NCBI GenBank assembly: GCA_016648135.1
Contig: JADDOH010002033.1
Span: 1 to 64,000, forward strand
From: Agrypnia vestita
Lineage: Eukaryota > Arthropoda > Insecta > Trichoptera > Phryganeidae
Direction: 5' to 3'
Length of the DNA: 64,000 nucleotides
Shown here: piece after piece, positions 63,975-64,000 of the stretch
Numbering within the stretch: position 1 is the stretch's first letter
Layout: each line of letters opens with the position of its first letter
Program-made: the position numbers and the translations under genes
Notes under the pieces: model-generated
What the model saw: the letters and a program-made list of their open reading frames with translations, nothing else
Told to the model about the DNA's origin: nothing
Database searches by the model: none

Positions 63975-64000
63975 CAGTTGCCGGCAAACTTCTTGAAAAT
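63975..64000 (+). mobile_element. GCCGGCAAAC MITE, cut by the window end
   Basis: CAGTTGCCGGCAAACTTC preceded by TA at 63973-63974. Confidence 0.75.

Overview
This is an AT-rich arthropod window, most probably from an insect. Three things point there: a spliced eukaryotic gene with short GT-AG introns, an insect-type tRNA-Ala(AGC), and a repeat load of mariner, hAT, PIF/Harbinger, P-like and several LINE families. I cannot place the order from sequence alone. Nothing bacterial is present, so there are no operons, CRISPR arrays or ribosome binding sites.

Only two features look like intact host genes. One is a four-exon PLPBP/YggS-family pyridoxal-phosphate homeostasis gene (6315-8522, + strand, 252 aa, all reading frames joining cleanly). 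The other is a tRNA-Ala(AGC) (45782-45854). A weak candidate first exon sits under a small GC-rich island near 32.7-33.0 kb.

Layout. 0-3 kb: a 5'-cut mariner copy, LINE scraps, a long-TIR palindromic element and a perfect 97-bp-arm palindrome carrying hammerhead-ribozyme-like cores on both strands. 2.9-5.9 kb: a nest of non-autonomous hAT elements (termini TAGGGATGGG), two with readable 8-bp target duplications. 6-8.5 kb: PLPBP with a MITE in intron 2. 9.5-15 kb: dispersed repeats, a dead hAT transposase, a LINE tail and a 2.8-kb TIR element. 15-19 kb: tRNA-like pseudogenes and a P-element/THAP9-like transposase fragment. 19-29 kb: a 757-bp Harbinger element with TAA duplications, Harbinger MITEs, a repeat packed with heat-shock elements, a Tc1/mariner-superfamily DDE remnant and old mariner pieces. 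29-33 kb: a hAT remnant, a MADF-encoding Harbinger element, and two identical MITEs around a GC island. 34-37.5 kb: a jockey-type LINE that has lost its RT catalytic core. 38-41 kb: tandem dispersed repeats, then a second LINE split by a 687-bp Harbinger element. 43-46 kb: the longest heat-shock-element repeat, with a full-length mariner in its 3' end, then tRNA-Ala. 46-64 kb: more copies of the same families, a 2.5-kb hAT (TSD CCTTAAAG) filled with LINE pieces, and a 2.2-kb hAT (TSD GTGTACAC) inside a Harbinger element.

The observations most worth following up are: (1) a dispersed element whose copies carry six consecutive, perfectly spaced heat-shock-factor half-sites; (2) hammerhead-like cores in two sequence contexts, one inside a perfect palindrome; (3) a Harbinger-type family in which three copies keep only a MADF-domain ORF plus a conserved palindrome; (4) a clear record of nested insertions with intact target duplications.
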